Assembly: GCA_000328365.1 (NCBI GenBank)
Contig: KB294939.1
Location: forward strand, 154,077-218,076
Source of the DNA: Capitella teleta
Lineage: Eukaryota; Annelida; Polychaeta; Capitellidae
Reading direction: 5' to 3'
DNA: 64,000 bases
How positions within the stretch are numbered: the stretch's first letter is position 1; each line of letters begins with the position of its first letter. Of the stretch, positions 25,334 to 48,571 are shown in pieces. The position numbers were made by a program, and so were the translations under genes. Below the pieces are notes generated by a model. The model saw only the letters and a list, made by a program, of their open reading frames with translations, was not told where the DNA came from and made no database searches.

Positions 25334-26221
25334 ATTGCTCCATTTTCTACTTATAAAATGATTGCCGCGTGTGCCAGATTAACAATTTTCCGAGGGGCCA
25401 TCTGTACCGAGGCCAAAATCATTCTTTAACAACAAAACAATTAACGATTAAATTAAACATGCATTAATGATTAATCCACCCTGTATTAATAATATATGCA
25501 TATATATAATAATGATTATGCTGTAGGCCGTGGACGTTATCGGAGCCTTGAATCCTCTATAGGGGGTGATGACCTTTACAATATGTCAGCGATAATATTG
25601 CTTGGAGTGACAGTTAATATACTTTTTCTCCTCCTTAAACCAATTATTTGCAAAGCAACGAATATTTATTCGTCCAGGACACAGATGAATCTGTGAATTA
25701 GGCCCTACATAATGAAATAATATGAACTCAAACATTTTATAAAAATAACTAAATAAAGAAAGAACATACTCGATTAAGAATTTTACGGGCCATGCATTCA
25801 CAATTATGAAACGAGAGTCAACAGAAAGAAATGAATGCAGTAATTATCAAATGAGGCATGCAGTATTAATTTTTGGACAAAGGGGTTTCAGTGTTAAGGG
25901 TGTTTGGACGTAATTGGTAGAGCACCCAGCTATCTGGTATTACATCCATCAATATATATAATACCATTTGTAAGAGATTACAGTTGCACGACGACTGACT
26001 GAATGGAGGTTCATTCACTGCTTCACGGTTGAAACTGATCTGACAGGTGTGGCCACCATTTCTGCATGAGCTACACACGTGGCGAGGGGGTAGCTTCGAT
26101 TTGCCGCTTCCATCTGAAGTTGAGCGTCAAACAAAGCATAAAATATCAGCTTTTCTTTGAGATTCTTTGTCTTGCTTTGTGTTGCTTTGTATAATGCTAG
26201 GACTTGGTGACAACCCCTCAG

Positions 26222-27159
26222 NNNNNNNNNNNNNNNNNNNNNNNNNNNNNNNNNNNNNNNNNNNNNNNNNNNNNNNNNNNNNNNNNNNNNNNNNNNNNNN
26301 NNNNNNNNNNNNNNNNNNNNNNNNNNNNNNNNNNNNNNNNNNNNNNNNNNNNNNNNNNNNNNNNNNNNNNNNNNNNNNNNNNNNNNNNNNNNNNNNNNNN
26401 NNNNNNNNNNNNNNNNNNNNNNNNNNNNNNNNNNNNNNNNNNNNNNNNNNNNNNNNNNNNNNNNNNNNNNNNNNNNNNNNNNNNNNNNNNNNNNNNNNNN
26501 NNNNNNNNNNNNNNNNNNNNNNNNNNNNNNNNNNNNNNNNNNNNNNNNNNNNNNNNNNNNNNNNNNNNNNNNNNNNNNNNNNNNNNNNNNNNNNNNNNNN
26601 NNNNNNNNNNNNNNNNNNNNNNNNNNNNNNNNNNNNNNNNNNNNNNNNNNNNNNNNNNNNNNNNNNNNNNNNNNNNNNNNNNNNNNNNNNNNNNNNNNNN
26701 NNNNNNNNNNNNNNNNNNNNNNNNNNNNNNNNNNNNNNNNNNNNNNNNNNNNNNNNNNNNNNNNNNNNNNNNNNNNNNNNNNNNNNNNNNNNNNNNNNNN
26801 NNNNNNNNNNNNNNNNNNNNNNNNNNNNNNNNNNNNNNNNNNNNNNNNNNNNNNNNNNNNNNNNNNNNNNNNNNNNNNNNNNNNNNNNNNNNNNNNNNNN
26901 NNNNNNNNNNNNNNNNNNNNNNNNNNNNNNNNNNNNNNNNNNNNNNNNNNNNNNNNNNNNNNNNNNNNNNNNNNNNNNNNNNNNNNNNNNNNNNNNNNNN
27001 NNNNNNNNNNNNNNNNNNNNNNNNNNNNNNNNNNNNNNNNNNNNNNNNNNNNNNNNNNNNNNNNNNNNNNNNNNNNNNNNNNNNNNNNNNNNNNNNNNNN
27101 NNNNNNNNNNNNNNNNNNNNNNNNNNNNNNNNNNNNNNNNNNNNNNNNNNNNNNNNNNN
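26222..27159. other. Assembly gap (938 N)
   Basis: A run of undetermined bases. Open frames that appear to cross it are artefacts of translating N. A diverged repeat begins directly after the gap, which suggests that repeats caused the break. Confidence 0.98.
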
Positions 27160-27312
27160 AAGTTGCAGAGTATATTGCTAGTATAGCCATCTCATGAAAT
27201 TATAAGTTTAAATGAGGTTGCACCAAGGTCAAGATCATTGTGGTAATTAAAGCATTTAATTGCATAAATTGATTATTATTTCGAATTTTGTTAATTTTAT
27301 AACTTTTCTGAG
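27160..27312. repeat. Diverged repeat unit, copy A
   Basis: Shares GGTCAAGATCATTGTGGT and then ATTAAAGCATTTAATTGCA with 27775-27932, in the same orientation about 620 bases apart. It may be part of a tandem array that extends into the gap. No coding potential. Confidence 0.6.
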
Positions 27313-27774
27313 TTGCATACAACGTGTGTTGTCGAGTCTTGGAAAAAAATGTGATTATTCAGAATATTTGTGTGTTTTCCGTCGGAACACATATTAGGCA
27401 ACACTCAGCCGCTAATTTCATTGCTTCGGTGTTCCGTTGAACAAAGTTTGATACTAAATATTTTGAATACGCTCATGTCGGTCAATTAGTAAGTTGCACT
27501 TATTAATGCAGCAAGTTATTTCGGATTAACACTGAAAGTTTGAAGGTCAAAGGTTAAAGGTCAAAGTCGCAGTGATTTTTCAAAGTTGAAAACTCAATCG
27601 CCAATAACTCATTGACTAGTAATGCTAGCGACTTTTAACTGGCATCAAATGATTCAGTGCATCAATATGTAAAATAAAGCTAAGAAGTATTTCTGCTCCT
27701 AGATGCACCGTTCTTGCGTAATCTTGCATAATAGCAATTATGACTTTTTCAATTGCCGATATCTCTATGGTTAT

Positions 27775-27932
27775 GTAAGTTGTGAAATTCGCAGAGTATA
27801 TGCCACGCATACACCTCTTACGAAATCCTGATTTCAAATGCAGTTGCTTGAAGTTCAAGATCATTGTGGTCATTAAAGCATTTAATTGCAAATTTGATTA
27901 TTATTTTGAATTTGTTTGATCATTGAACTTTT
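27775..27932. repeat. Diverged repeat unit, copy B
   Basis: Partner of 27160-27312. It shares the GCAGAGTATAT start and the AAGATCATTGTGGT core, followed by TTGATTATTATTT. Between the copies lies an AAGGTCAAAGGTTAAAGGTCA-type segment (about 27543-27566). No family recognised. Confidence 0.6.
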
Positions 27933-28679
27933 ATTGCCATCAAATTTGACCAATCGTGACATTCTTTAATTGACTGTCTGGTGGTATAATGCAATAATAA
28001 TTGGCTTAGCTTATGTCAATATAAGTCCACGGCACATAGCAAGTCTACTGGGCTGAGCCCAGATGACCTCTGATAAAGCCATAAATATGTCAACTTCTGT
28101 CAACATGCAGATTGAGCTTGAACATGTGCCGCATTGGACTGTTCTGTACTGCCTGTTTGCTGTAGTATTAACAATCCTTGTAATTTTTGGATTGCATTGG
28201 TTTTCATCATACGTTAAATGATAATGTAAAGTCATGTCAGGTGGAAATGCATATCTATATAACTCATTGGTTGCGCAATTCTGCTGTAAATTATAAATTG
28301 AAGCACATACTATAGTTTGAATCATGAACTAATATTACTGCAAACACGTTAATGTTTTCTTTATCAATGTTCATTATTAGCTTAAATATTAAAAATTTTC
28401 CTTGGTCACATCTCTGATTGATTCTTGTTATTATTGTTTATTTTCATGTAGTGGAATACATCTGCGATTTAACCCCTAAAAAATTGCAACAAAACGTTTT
28501 AACGGTTTCTGGGTTGGTTTTGGAGGAAGGAAAGTTAACCAAAATTGGGCACCTGGAAAGGTATTGTTCTGCTAATTAGCTACCTTAATTATGCCAAGTA
28601 GAAATTACCGTTCAAACAAAGACAATCAGTATATCAAAATAAAGATCTATACCAGAAACGATCAGACACGACATAAAAT

Positions 28680-31079
28680 ATACCATTTTATTTATTTATT
28701 TTATTTTATTTTATTTTTTTTTTTTTTTACAGATGTGCTCCACTAATATATTTACAACTCTTAATACAATAGAACAAGAAGGAAATTTATCAAGTTTGTT
28801 ACGACCCTTGTAAGTAAGACTGAGGTCCGCAATTTCACGGCGATAATAAGAGAGAGGTAAAATATGGAGAGTAAGGCAGCGGACAGAGCAAAAGAAGGTA
28901 AAATCGCAAATGCTGAACATGGACATTGAAAGCCAAACGGATTTAAAACGGCTTGTCTACAGTTGGAAGCTCCAAATGCGCAACAAGACCAGGCGCTATG
29001 TACTACTGTCTATGGTGGGATGCAGGATAAAGAACCCTTGAGATTTATCGATAAGAGTAGGGAGAACCCTAATTCCATGCTTATGTTCTGCCGCCCGTAT
29101 CACCCGAATGGGTTGGGTGAATGCGTAAAACCTAATCATGCCTCATAATGGAGGCCTTCTACTTGAGATGAGGTATCTAAAATTACTATAATATAATAAT
29201 TTTGGTGGCATAATTAGGAATTTAGGACCCACGATATAGTGGCCAATTGATAGATATTTTGTCTCTGAGACAAATTGCAAGCCATCTGTCGACATTAAAT
29301 CATTCGGCTTATGCCTCCTGATTTGATTAACGTTGGTCCATTTTGTACAAACGACAATTCACCCATTTCTTTCTTTGATCTTTAGGGCAAATGTCACAAT
29401 CATAAATCCCCTGTGGGGCTGTTGCGAACTCATCAAAAGTGACGGCCGGATGTGTCAATTTCTCTTTTGTCGATTTCGCGATCTGATTGAGAAATAAAGT
29501 TGCGTACCCTTTCAACACCTGCGTCTTCGGTCTCCATGGCTCGCATTTTTCCCGGAATCACACCATCTGGTCAATTAATTACTGTTTAGTTCAACCTCCA
29601 GACGCCAGAATAATTCTCCTTTCACCGACGCTTAAACCCATTAGAGCAAATGGCGATATAGAGTTCACAAACATTTGCTTTTTATACCTGAAAATCTACC
29701 AGTAACCTGAGCCAATTACCCGTCTATACAACACAATTGACAAGATAGCGATGCCTAGAAAGGATTTGTCAGCGACTGGGATAAAATGCAACGCAAATTG
29801 AAATTCGTAGAAGAAATAGCAAGAGCAAAATATCGCGAAAAAATATGTACAGATATATGTATATATAATAAGTAAATTGCTATGCTATGGTAAAACCAGG
29901 AACATCGTAATCGTAACGTCCAAAGGGGATCAATATAAACGTTTGAGGGTGTAAAAGCTAAAATAATTATCGGTTTGAGCGATGTGCAAGTACACGTGCT
30001 ACGAATACCAAAGGTAAAGTGTTCAAGTGTGGAAAGCGCGATTAGAAATAAATGTGACGCCATACAGAATTTAGACCTGATAAGACTACATAATAAAAGC
30101 ACTCCATTCACAGAATCTAGACCATTGTGGGTAACTAGTACACGTGCTACGAATACCAAAGGTAAAGTGTTCAAGTGTGGAAAGCGCGATTAGAAATAAA
30201 TGTGACGCCATACAGAATTTAGACCTGATAAGACTACATAATAAAAGCACTCCATTCACAGAATCTAGACCATTGTGGGTAACTAAACTAACGAGGCCAG
30301 TTAATCTCTGTGCTAAAATCAACATTTAAAGAGAAATACCTTCATCAGCATGAGTTTGTTTGTTTGGTTTTTTTTTTCTTGTTTTTTTTTTTTGTTTTTT
30401 TTTTTTAGAATCCTTTATCCAGTGATGTCTCACTCTCCGTCAAAGAGACAACGTCAGGCACAACCAACTCCTCGATCGCCCTTGTGGCCGAATATGAAAC
30501 TGAGGAAATCCAAAATTTACGCAATGCATTTCTCGCCCTGACAATCTTGAGTTTAAGCAAATTTCCCGGGAAATGTAAGGGGGAGGGAGTAATTCCATTG
30601 GGATTATATTATTTCCACAAAAGTTTATCGGAATTGATCAACAAAACCACATATGTATCCTAAAAATGAGGAAAATATATTTTGAACAATGATTCCGAAT
30701 GATTATGAAATGAAATCGGGGACAGAGAGTGCACACCTCGTCAGTGGCTTCTGTGAAATTTGAAGTTATACCTCACGGATCTCGACAATTTTGGCATCAA
30801 CGGATAGCTTGTGAACCAGTGATTCAATTTGCGCAGGCTGTTTGTGGAATTTCTTTAAGGCACGACGACCACAGGCCACACGCTGAATCCCATAAGAATC
30901 TGTCAATGCACTTGTCCATTTCGCCAGCTCTTCATTGACGCGCTTCACTAAATCTGACCCACTTTGTGTGGATAGTTACATAACAGAAGGACTGTTGTGT
31001 TTGTAAACATGACCACGTGAACCAGATCAGATGATTGACTAGTTGATTGTGACAGTGGCGGAAACCACGCTTGTTAAGA
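28680..31079. other. Intergenic DNA with unassigned short frames
   Basis: Besides the tandem duplication at 29989-30284, a minus-strand frame at about 29545-29327 encodes FREKCEPWRPKTQVLKGYA and later YDCDICPKDQRKKWVNC. Its Cys pairs recall zinc fingers, perhaps of a transposase, but I cannot assign it. A (TTTA)/(TTTTA) and poly-T tract lies at 28688-28729. The missing signal-peptide exon of the receptor gene could be in this stretch or nearer 33 kb. Confidence 0.3.
29989..30284. repeat. Exact tandem duplication, 148-base period
   Basis: Two copies, 29989-30136 and 30137-30284, appear identical over their full length, starting AGTACACGTGCTACG and ending GTGGGTAACT. Each copy is open in one plus frame (VHVLRIPKVKCSSVESAIRN). 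The two copies join out of frame. Identity implies a recent event or an assembly duplication. Confidence 0.85.
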
Positions 31080-32655
<1,576 letters not shown>

Positions 32656-33155
32656 TGAGATCGAGAGAACGTCTGATTAAGCGAAAAATAGGATCGAAAA
32701 ATAAAATAAAATCCAGCCCCTCGTTTTAATATACATACATCATTCGATTCGAATTGCTGCTCTCTCCATTGCTCCACTCAGCGAGTCTGCCAGCCAATCA
32801 GCCTTGTGTATTTGAGTGATTAATCCGTGCATATAGATCATTCTCACAATTCACTTAACGTTAAGATCTCAAAATGCAATTTCATAACGCCTCCGCTCAT
32901 TGGACGTTATGATTATTCATACGAATCAGAGTCGTCGTTATTTTGCTCCAGATTCACTTGAATATCATTTATCCGAGCATAACCATCTCCTACCCGTGAC
33001 TTATCCCATAAATGGTATATGACGCTGAGTAAGATAATCTCTTCGATGTCTCGAGGTATTTACCCACCGTTCTATAAATCCGTTTTAACTTGAAATACCT
33101 TGCTAATGCTATATATTAGTGAGAATTGAAGCAATTATTGAGATTTATTTTGCAG

Positions 33156-42482
<9,327 letters not shown>

Positions 42483-43342
42483 CTATGACGTGTATATAGG
42501 CCTACCCTATATAACGGCTGTTGTGAATATGCAAGGTCAAGTTTCAAGGTCACAAGCTCCTTCTTAAATCATAATGATGCACTTAAGGTCATGGTGGAAC
42601 ATATTTTGAACATAAAATTTACAAAATTATTTGTCAACCCTATTAAAACTGTCCTTAATACACCATAGGCATGATGTAGTACTCCTCTTGAGTACTTGTT
42701 CGTTTCATACTCCTCTGCTTTGAATAATATAATATAAATATATTATATTATATTATAACTAAGATAAACCCAATTAATGGCTTTAATTTTGGTGATATTT
42801 ATCACTTAAAGTTTCTCAATGCATCAAATCATAAAATTATTCATAATATATATTGCTGACGATTGTGTGTACACTCTAGCTATGCGTTGAGGAAAGCGCT
42901 AGACAAATAATATGAAAATGTGTTTTTTGTTTTTATTTAATATAAAGTGCACCAAAAATAAATTCATTGCAATAAAAAATAATATAACATGAAGTCAGTC
43001 GAAGCCTGATTTGTATATATTCTTAGGGGCAAAGGAAGGGGTCTACCAGTGCAAAATTAGGGAGAGGTGAGAAATAACAGAAATCACAAGATATTCATTA
43101 GGCATGTTCAAAAATGGTTCACTGAATCACGTTTTTAATTGGGATATATATTACACTAATATAGTAGATAGTACGATCAATGATAATATTGATATGAGGA
43201 TATCAGGATGATTATAAAGTAATAGCATATATACAGGTAATGGGAATTTGTATATCTGGTATAATTATCTGGATTGGTACTCTATGAATCGATAACAATA
43301 ACCACGGGCTTCTATTTCGGATTTCTTGGTCCGCTTGCCATC
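42483..43342. other. 3' flank of the receptor gene
   Basis: AT-rich sequence after the receptor stop codon, with a candidate AATAAA signal at 42957-42962, giving a 3' UTR of about 480 bases. Nothing else is recognised. Confidence 0.45.
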
Positions 43343-44142
43343 GTGATGGGCGAATATTGAATTTGTCCGAATATCCGAAGCCGGAGCTTCGAGCGGTATA
43401 TATTCGTCGAAGCCGAATACGGAGCCGAAAATATACCCACGTCATTGCAGTAATATCTTGGAGTAACCAATTAACGCCCCTTCAGGTAGCTGACCAATCA
43501 AGATTGACCAATGAGTCGTTTTATGATGTTTTTAATTCTTGCATTATTACTTCTATTTGTCGTTGTACAGGGTCCTATCATGGTACTTGATCTTCGTTAT
43601 TTTATTTTGTCTTCTTATTTTATTTCTGTCATGTGTTGATTATTTATAGGCTGTGCCTTTTTATCAATCACATTTGGTTTTTATGCCATTAATTCCAATA
43701 AATAAATTATAAAAAAAAAAGTAGCTCGACATGTGATTGGTCAGGTTTTGTCACGTGCTACGATGCCCTGCCTTCTTTTGAGCCAATAAGTTTAACGAAA
43801 ATTACGAAAGTAATCCACGCGTCACTCCTGTGATAAAGGCCTAAGCTCCTCAGCAAACTAAATCACGAATAATTCTCGTGAAAGTTTGATCTTCTCTTTA
43901 GAAGTTTGGAGTTGGTTTAAAGTATGCTTTGTTAATTTTCATCCATTGTTATGCATTCAAGCGTTTAATTACTGCGAGTAATGCGGGCTCTGTGTGTAAA
44001 CAAAGTAACTTACAGAGTTTAATTAACTCAAGAAAAAAAAAACAGAATGATATTCGATTTCCTTGCAATCTCTTCGTCGCAATCTTTTCGTTCATAAAAG
44101 TCCGAAATCCGAATTCCGAAGCCAGAGCTTCGTTCATCACTA
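43343..44142. mobile_element. Degraded hAT-like nonautonomous element
   Basis: The left end reads GTGATGGGCGAATATTG; the opposite strand of the right end reads GTGATGAACGAAGCTC. Subterminal CCGAA and GAAGC--GAGCTTCG motifs occur on both sides (43375-43405 and 44102-44132). GTGATGGGCGAA-type ends are common among hAT elements. No target duplication is visible and the interior has no transposase, so the limits are approximate. Confidence 0.4.
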
Positions 44143-46849
44143 GTTATAAGTGATGATTTTATAATAATTCAATGCACTTCTGAGATTTCTCGAAAATGTT
44201 CAGACTAATCAGAAATGAATTAAGATGAAAATATGTTAAGATGAAAAAATGTTGTTGGGTTGGTACTATTCGGACTATTTGTTGGGGTTATTAGAACTCA
44301 GGAATCGTACTTATCAAGATGTAACTATCAACCTTTTTTGATAATTACACTGAGAATGTGTATTCAACAAACAAATTAGATGTAATATAATTCTGCAGAT
44401 ATTTGGCGACAATACAACGAAGCGCTCAAATCGCGTGCCAAGGAAAACAATATGGCGACTTCTCAGATGCATCCCAAAGACATTTAGAGTATCCTTGGTG
44501 CATCCAATCGGTTTTCGGTTTAAAGCACTTTAATTGAGCTTACGGGGTGCATCTGTCTGAGCAACATGCTTAATTGTTGGTATCTTGTGGGCATGGATGA
44601 TTTTTTTTTTTTTTTTTTTTTTTTACGAATTTATATAGTATAATAAAGTTGGAACAACTAGAATTATGCTTGATGATGAAGGCATGGACTGTGAGTATCA
44701 TGGTGCCACTACATTGTCTAACGAGCAGACGACGGCCACACCACCAATCGGTCGGAGCGGCCAACTGGGTGTTACACAATGGGTGCCACTATTTATACGT
44801 TACGATTCAGATTTGTTCACTTTATGTTTTTATGATTGCTATCTGTTTAAATAATGATAATATTTATATTATAATCTACTCATCTTAACCATTGTTATCA
44901 CACTCCGTTTATTTATTATTTCTACCCTGCTCGTCTTTCAATTGATAACAATTGTACCGAATTATTCTACGTACGTTAACCATTCTATTTTAATTGATGT
45001 TCGCGTGCAATAGTGCAGTAGTACACATACATGTATGTGTGTTCGTGTAACTGACCACTGTGACACGTGGTAAGCGCTACCGTGAATCCATGATGCATTC
45101 CAACGATCGACTGACTTCACAGATTACCGAAATCATAACGCATTTTTAGCAAGTCTGAAGTGCGTTATGAAGTTTGATTCCATAATGTTACATGTATAAC
45201 GAAATTCCTTATATCGCTACTAGTACAGGTATATGTGGATCTATATTGCACTCAAAATTCAATGATTGTTGAGCCATTATTTTCTGAGTCCATATTCTAA
45301 GTCCTGTTATAAAGACCATACAACATCTGCTTTCGAAATCTGAAACCGATATAATATTATTATGTAATCGATATTAATTGCAACTTGGGTTATTCCCAGT
45401 TCGATCGAAATTATCGAATACTGTCAAATTTGAGATTCGCGCCGAGCGCCATGACTGAGAGCAATACCGTGTCCCTGTCAAATCGCCATTGGCGCGTGGC
45501 CGTGAAATTTCCGATTTACTAAGATGAATTGTTCCGAGTTATGAGGGGCGAAAATGATGGATGTGGAATTCGGTGATGAATCGATTTCGCCATAGGATGA
45601 GCAACACAGAAAGAAGCGGAAAACAAGAAAAAAAATCTGCCGAGTAAAATATTTTTATTCTCCATTGTTCCGATTACATTAAGCAATTTTAGACACCATG
45701 ATATAATTTGTCGAAATCGCGAGTTTTGGGGATAAGTATCCCTCGTGTGCTTTGGGGGTGAGGGGTTTCGTTAGATAAATTTCCTGTGGGATGTCTCTTA
45801 GGCGTTTATCGGTAGTTGAAATTCTTCCCCCTAAATTTTGGCGCCAATTCGAACGTGAAGATTAAGCGGATGGTGCCACGTTGTCTCGGAAACTCAGTCC
45901 GAGGTTAACGATTCGGAACAGTACTTAGTCCCACCCCGCATGTGGTGGTCACTGGGTATACCCAGCAACGCGATGGGCCTAAGGCTCCACATAGATCCGT
46001 TACAGTGTGCGGGAGCTCAGATACGGATCGGTCGCATTGGCTCCCCTCGCACCCTCTCCATGATCACTCCGCATGTTCAACACAACGAAATAATTATAGT
46101 ATAATTCTACACGTAGAACATGTATGTGTAGCATCTGCTGAACGAAAGTATTGGTTTGCGTAATACTTCTCACTCATTCGATAATATATGTCAAAATTTT
46201 TATTTCATCAGTTTTTCGCAATCGAAATCTGCTGAGAATTATGCCTACCTTTATTCATTGACATCTCGTAATACCTTGGTACGCAGTTTTCTGTAGTTTT
46301 GAATAGTCATGCTAGTCATGCTCATGCATTCCGTCATTAATTGGACGGCGCTGTCTTCGTGTATTCGTTTGCCAGAATGTGTTGACATGTACAAGTCACG
46401 TGAGATGAACTTTGACAAGGATACAAGAAGTATGCATGTTTCACATAAACAATTTATGGTCCTTTAAATTTGAAACATGAATTATACCGTTTCCTCGTCA
46501 GAACGCTGTGATGGTCTACTGCGCATAAATTATGTAGTCAGTTCATCGCTATAAGTAACCAACGGTTCAGGTTTATAGTTACATCTTGTGAGCGTGAGGT
46601 TACCTAACATCTTATGGTTACAGCCCCTGATATTAAAATGCCGTACGGAAAACTGCCGACTAATTTTCAGTCGGCATCCACCCAGATTGCATAATTATAT
46701 GTATCTCATACATAAAGCAAAATCTGTCGATTTCGTCCCTTTTGGGGAACACTGTCGCCCCTGATCTCCCTGCTGGCGAATAATAAGTAAGACCGCGTGG
46801 TTGCCATGGTGAGTGATCTCCACGACACAGCTAAGCGGACGGTTTGACA
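44143..46849. other. Intergenic DNA, no gene recognised
   Basis: Poly-T near 44601-44624 and AT-rich DNA. An inverted pair TCATAACGCA with TGCGTTATGA lies at about 45132-45170. No coding exon with domain support was found. Confidence 0.35.
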
Positions 46850-47099
46850 TGCGCGCTTCCGACGTTTCATTTCCCCACCCCACTCAGATGTTCCTGTGTC
46901 GGTGTTTTCAGTCTGACCCGATTCAAAACGAACAAAGGATTCTTGGAAATTGACTTAAAGCCAACTTCAATGCCAACTTGAGCTTCAGATGGATTGAACG
47001 GAAATCGGCGAGATTTCCGCGATCATAGAAACGCGGCTCAAGTTGTGAAAATTTGGGATCTGACCCCTTGTCGGCGACCTTGACCTTTCAGAAGAAGAC

Positions 47100-47329
47100 A
47101 CATGATGACGTAATTGTGGGATTGATAGGTTGTAGTTCGCAGGAGTAAGATGGCGCCCTTCCTCAGAGAACTAAGGAGAGAGAGAGAGAGTTGGCGCTTT
47201 ATCGCAGGGGCGGAGCTTCTGGCCTCCGTCGGGACCCGGATGGACGCCGTTGCAGATCACGTGATCACGCGACGAGAACTCACGAGACTTGATAAGCCCT
47301 TGATTGAGATTAACTATGCTCACTGTTGA
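47100..47329 (+). promoter_or_regulatory. Promoter-like cluster with a 59-codon frame
   Basis: Within 170 bases lie a CRE/ATF-type TGACGTAA (47106), a YY1-type AAGATGGCGCC (47148) and a USF-type ATCACGTGAT (about 47260). The ATG inside the YY1-type site opens a 59-codon frame (47150-47329) starting MAPFLRELRRERESW. YY1 sites that overlap the start codon occur in some housekeeping genes. No downstream exon was found, so both promoter and peptide are tentative. Confidence 0.25.
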
Positions 47330-47865
47330 TTTAATTGACCGATTGACTGATTGATTGACAATGGACACCCAAGCTTACGACTCGGCCTCTTGAGAAATGC
47401 AACCAATGTTATTTTATGCATTGGAATAGATAACCTTTAGGCCCATATGGCCAAACCAAATTGGGTTTTAGACGGAAAATACACAAGAGAAGCACCCAAA
47501 AAAAAGATGGCAGATAAAACGCGAGGCTTCAATAATTCAAAGAGAATTGAATGAAGAAGAAACACGTGTTCCCTATAGAGGAACAAAAAATGCATGCTCC
47601 CGGAAAGCGCGGGAAAACGTAAAAATATAGTTTGAAATTACACAATGTGACAATATGGTGCTCTAGGGGATACATAGGTTCATTATTTTGACAATATTCT
47701 TGCATTCTTAGTTGACGTGATCTAATTTGATGGATGTGCAGAGCCCATTGGTGACCTTTATTTGACTCTGCGTTCAAAAGTGTAGTACGGCCAGTATTTC
47801 AACATCGAGCCAACGAAGTCTGCTTCTGAGACGCTGAACGAAATGGCGCCAAAACAATTCGGCGA

Positions 47866-47924
47866 CGCCATTTTGGAAAGTGACAGTTTTCGCAACGCTG
47901 AACATCGATCATTTCAAAATGGCG
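47866..47924. promoter_or_regulatory. Inverted YY1-type pair, possible bidirectional promoter
   Basis: CGCCATTTTG (47866-47875) faces CAAAATGGCG (47915-47924) as a perfect 10-base inverted repeat. Each half holds an ATGGCG start pointing outward. The plus start (47919) reads MAEVSTKSDKG for 34 codons; the minus start (47871) reads MASPNCFGAISFSVSEADFV for 37 codons. The arrangement could be a head-to-head promoter or the ends of a small inverted-repeat element. No gene was traced on either side. Confidence 0.25.
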
Positions 47925-48542
47925 GAAGTGTCGACGAAAAGTGACAAGGGAATTTGTAACATCGCGATTCGTGTCGTTTCGCTTCTTTCTTGCCGAAGAA
48001 ATCCGTCTTGCCCACTGAAATGACACTTTCGATCTGAGAATGCCCGGATTGTATAGACGCTCAAGGACGCCAAGGTTTTGCTGGCTGTTGGATAACGCTG
48101 TGGTCGGCCTATATTCCAGAACAATTATTGGCCGAAATTAACAGTGCGAAAACACCGGATGCAGGAAGACGTTCTCATAATATATAGCTGACCGTATTGA
48201 CCTTACAGCGATGTACCGTGTACACAGACCGTACGTGGACGCAAGGGGATCGAGAAATACAGGCCATGGAAACTTCACAAAATCGGTCTTGACGTCATCA
48301 ATTTGTGTGTTTGAACAACCTTCAAGAAAACAGTTTATCTTTTTTAGTAATATTATATGATTAAGGGTGTTTTTAATTGAGGGTTTTTCTCTACTTTTCT
48401 TCTGAGAGACCATAACTCGAGAAGAATTGTACAGCCATCCTCACCGTCGAATTCTCTTGAGCTAATTCCCGTGTCGAAGCAACTATTCTCCCATTTGTCC
48501 TATTTCTAGCATTCTCACGTCTTGAGAATGGCACCGACTGGT

Positions 48543-48571
48543 GCCAAAAAAAAAAAAAAAAAAAAAAAAAA
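48543..48571 (+). repeat. Poly-A run after a short hairpin
   Basis: A run of about 27 A follows GGCACCGACTGGTGCC, a perfect 6-base stem with a 4-base loop. It may be the tail of a short retrosequence. No internal RNA polymerase III boxes could be supported. Confidence 0.5.

Noticed and set aside
25899-25960. tRNA-like stretch AATTGGTAGAGCACCCAG
   Set aside because: It resembles a D-arm and anticodon stem, but no T-arm or acceptor pairing follows; at best a tRNA-derived repeat fragment.
26015-27190. Long frames across the gap
   Set aside because: Most of their length is N translated as X; the real parts are short and unremarkable.
33119-33155. Extension of the receptor frame upstream of 33156 as a start
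   Set aside because: The sequence before 33156 is a good acceptor (polypyrimidine then TTTTGCAG), and no signal peptide is encoded there, so it is intron.
48527-48542. GGCACCGACTGGTGCC hairpin resembling a guide-RNA terminal stem
   Set aside because: Chance likeness; the locus is animal nuclear DNA with no CRISPR repeats or Cas genes anywhere in the window.
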